Part shown: in pieces, positions 61,718 through 64,000 of the stretch
Position numbering within the stretch: position 1 is the first letter of the stretch
How the letters are laid out: each line of letters begins with the position of its first letter
Origin: Marchantia polymorpha subsp. ruderalis
Lineage: Eukaryota > Streptophyta > Marchantiopsida > Marchantiales > Marchantiaceae
NCBI GenBank assembly: GCA_037833965.1
Contig: AP031355.1
Coordinates: 6,845,501 to 6,909,500 of the forward strand
DNA: 64,000 bases
Direction: 5' to 3'
The notes under the pieces: generated by a model
Told to the model about the DNA's origin: nothing
Databases searched by the model: none
The model's input: the letters and a program-made list of their open reading frames with translations, nothing else
Translations under genes and position numbers: made by a program

Positions 61718-64000
61718 ATGAAAGCAGATCAGCAGGAACGGATGGACTATGTAATTTGTCGACTAACACCAACTATTGGACAGTACAGAATCCATTCCTT
61801 ACACCACTGTGAAGAACTACGAGGAACCAGCGCAGTGGATCATCGGATAAAAATGATCCAACAAGATAGTAATTGGCAATCCCTGACAATACGTCATCTG
61901 CATGACAAATGTCGGAACGTGGATGGACGTAGGCGAGTATCCATACACAAAGCGTCTCCAGATCTATGGCTACGCTGTACTGTACGCACAGTGGCCGTGG
62001 ACGATGTCCACTGGGTAAAGACAGGACAGCAGCGACTGCGTGACGTCATCTCCTTGCATGCCATCAGGTGCTTACCAACCAACCGGTCGGTCGCGAACGA
62101 AGGAGCTTCGGCGTCGGTTGCAAAGCCGCTACATTAAGAAGCCCGCTAAAGTAGCTGCTGCTGCTCGGACACACAACACCCTTCACGCCGCGGTCCAGTT
62201 CGGCGACGGAGCGTGGCGTTCGTTGGAAGCGCCGCCAAAACTAGCAGTCGCTCAACGACCGCCGAAGTCCGATGTTGGTGGGACTGGCCCTCCGCAAAAG
62301 CAGAATAAAGTAGCGGTGGCTGGGGAATTGGCTCCTGTGACAAGGCGTCGTAAGATCTGGACCCGTCCTCTTTGGACATTCCTCGACGATGTGGGCGCTC
62401 CACCGCCACCCGCGGCTCGGAAGGCGTCCTCCCTTAACGTACACGACTGTAGTACCGCACCGAGTTGGTGAGTACAATACATTACCACGTGAGCCGCAGT
62501 TGTCGTCGTGTTCGTCGTCGTCCGCCGCAGTCGCCATATAGCGGGCCGACCGGTGTCGGTTGGAGAGCCTCCGGGAGCGTCGCCAAAACATCGTACTTCT
62601 CCAAATGTAGAGACAGCGGAAGGTGCTTCTCGCACCGCACACCAAGTTAGGTGGCTGTCTAGCCGGGTGGTGGCTGGAAGTCTGCTAACTAGAGCGGGAG
62701 GAGAGGAGGGCGAACCGCCGCCGAATGTAGCGGTGGTTACAGAGTTGGTTGGCGGAACGAAATAAACGTGTTCCGCCAACTCTTCTGACAGCAAAGTGTA
62801 CGCTGGGTGGGAACTCTGAACGAGCGAACGGTTCGAAACCCCTTTGACCAGAAGTCAGAAGGCGCTTTTGGGGGAATTCTGAGACCTCCTGACGGACGAG
62901 GTAAACGTTGGCTTCCACTTCTGGCCACGACGTAATTCGTCGAGGAGGCGACGCCTCTTCGGGTGCTCGAGACATGCTCGAGCGATGGGCGATTCGCGAG
63001 CCCGAGTCCCATCATAACACCAGACGTCCAGGTGAGTCTATCACTAACATGGGAGACTGTCGGAGTCTAGACAAGGGCCGCGAATAGTAGTAGTGCATCG
63101 GCTTTCGACGTTCTGAGAGAAGGCATGTCGTGGGTCACTTTAGTCTCGAGTGCTGCCGTCTATGGGACTTTTATCTGTTCCATCTTGTGTACCATGTTTG
63201 AGAGCTCGTATTCGTGTGGTTTATATCAATCATTGGCCAGCGTCATTGAGCAGATGATTGATTGATTGATTTCATAGGGCATGCTCGTTCATGTCTCTCC
63301 AATTCCATTGCTACCCTCGATCTGCCTGCTGCCCGGATGAGAGTTGCAGTGAGTGAGACGTTTATTTACTATATAACTCTTTGATACTTGCTTTGCATCC
63401 ATGGGCAAGGCAACTTGGGTCGAATTTGACCAAATCATTGTGATTGAAAAGGCCAACCTATGTTACTCATTCTTTCATCGCCTTAGTCTCTGAGCTGAAC
63501 GATACATATCTCCACCGATCCTCCATAATCAGTTTACGGCGAACTGAGAGATAAGATGAATAAATTAAAGTGTTTAGCTCAGTTACTCATCCAAATACCT
63601 TGAGCTATGGGTGAAAAGATCAAGGTCTTTGGAAGCACATATCGTTTCTTCCTCTTTAGGCATTGCTAAACCCATCTTTTTAAGCACATATCACCTTTTA
63701 CACACCAAGGAGCAAACATATTGCAACTCTGACTTCTTAGACGAGGTTCTTAATTTTTTTGGTTGGTGAGAAAGGTCACACAGTAATTTAGTTGATTCAA
63801 TGGCATACTTGCTTTTAATGATTGAAAATTGGGAAAATCGCTTCTTGCTTAAATGGGAGTGCGGATAGGGTAGGTCGTCACTCTCAAGCAGTCACTGCGA
63901 AGAGACACTTTTCACCTAAAACAATGTACGCAAGGTTTGTTGTTTACCGGGCAGAAGAAATTAAGCGATGCGATAAAGAGCTGTGCACAGATTGTCATCA
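61718..64000. other. GC-rich island with unrecognised frames, then intergenic DNA
   Basis: From about 62.0 to 63.0 kb the sequence is clearly GC-rich between AT-rich flanks and keeps long overlapping frames open on both strands (up to 180 codons), none with known motifs. An 11-bp hairpin GTTGGCGGAAC/GTTCCGCCAAC sits near 62747-62779. This could be the 5' exon of a gene, a decayed mobile element or a CpG-rich control region; the sequence does not decide. 63.0-64.0 kb has nothing recognised. Confidence 0.45.

Noticed and set aside
62241-62794. 134- and 180-codon minus-strand frames in the GC-rich island
   Set aside because: They overlap other long frames on both strands and show no family motif; composition alone explains them.
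1-64000. tRNA, rRNA or riboswitch genes
   Set aside because: No cloverleaf with conserved A- and B-box words or rRNA-like block was recognised by eye; a covariance-model scan would be needed to exclude them fully.

Overview
The window looks like nuclear DNA of a land plant. The genes are split by many GT..AG introns, the gaps are AT-rich, there is a Ty1/copia LTR element primed by initiator-Met tRNA, and the gene families include plant-type ones (ALF4, an ABCG half-transporter, a DPH6 fused to tandem RidA domains). The proteins read to me as more moss- or bryophyte-like than angiosperm-like, but that is inference. No organellar or bacterial features and no CRISPR array were seen.

Layout. 1-2.28 kb is AT-rich intergenic DNA with one 91-bp tandem duplication. 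2.28-8.97 kb is a broken copia element on the minus strand, with 239-bp LTRs, a perfect 5-bp target duplication and three repeat arrays in its long leader. 9-11.6 kb is very AT-rich and gene-free. 11.65-22.3 kb holds a 15-exon cohesin kleisin gene (RAD21/SCC1 family, plus strand) and its leader. 22.3-25.6 kb is intergenic, with five separate two-copy tandem duplications. 25.6-27.8 kb holds an unidentified minus-strand gene with membrane segments. 28.8-34.0 kb is DPH6 (12 exons, minus). 36.3-39.9 kb is prefoldin subunit 1 (plus, with a 7-nt microexon). 40.9-46.85 kb is ALF4/glomulin-like (14 exons, minus), with a decayed duplicate of one exon inside an intron. 49.45-49.77 kb is a foldback element. 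53.7-57.5 kb is an ABCG half-transporter (7 exons, minus). 59.76-59.94 kb is a second foldback element. The rest to 64 kb has no recognised gene.

The genes are ordinary housekeeping or regulatory genes with unrelated roles: sister-chromatid cohesion, diphthamide synthesis on eEF2, tubulin/actin chaperoning, control of SCF-type ubiquitin ligases, and lipid or hormone export. They do not form a functional cluster. Exon models were built by hand: each chain keeps reading phase across every junction and ends in a stop, but no transcript data were available.

The most distinctive features are architectural: the repeated short two-copy tandem duplications across the window, the pseudo-exon in ALF4, the 7-nt prefoldin microexon, the foldback elements and the array-rich copia leader. 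I did not find convincing evidence of a wholly new biological system.
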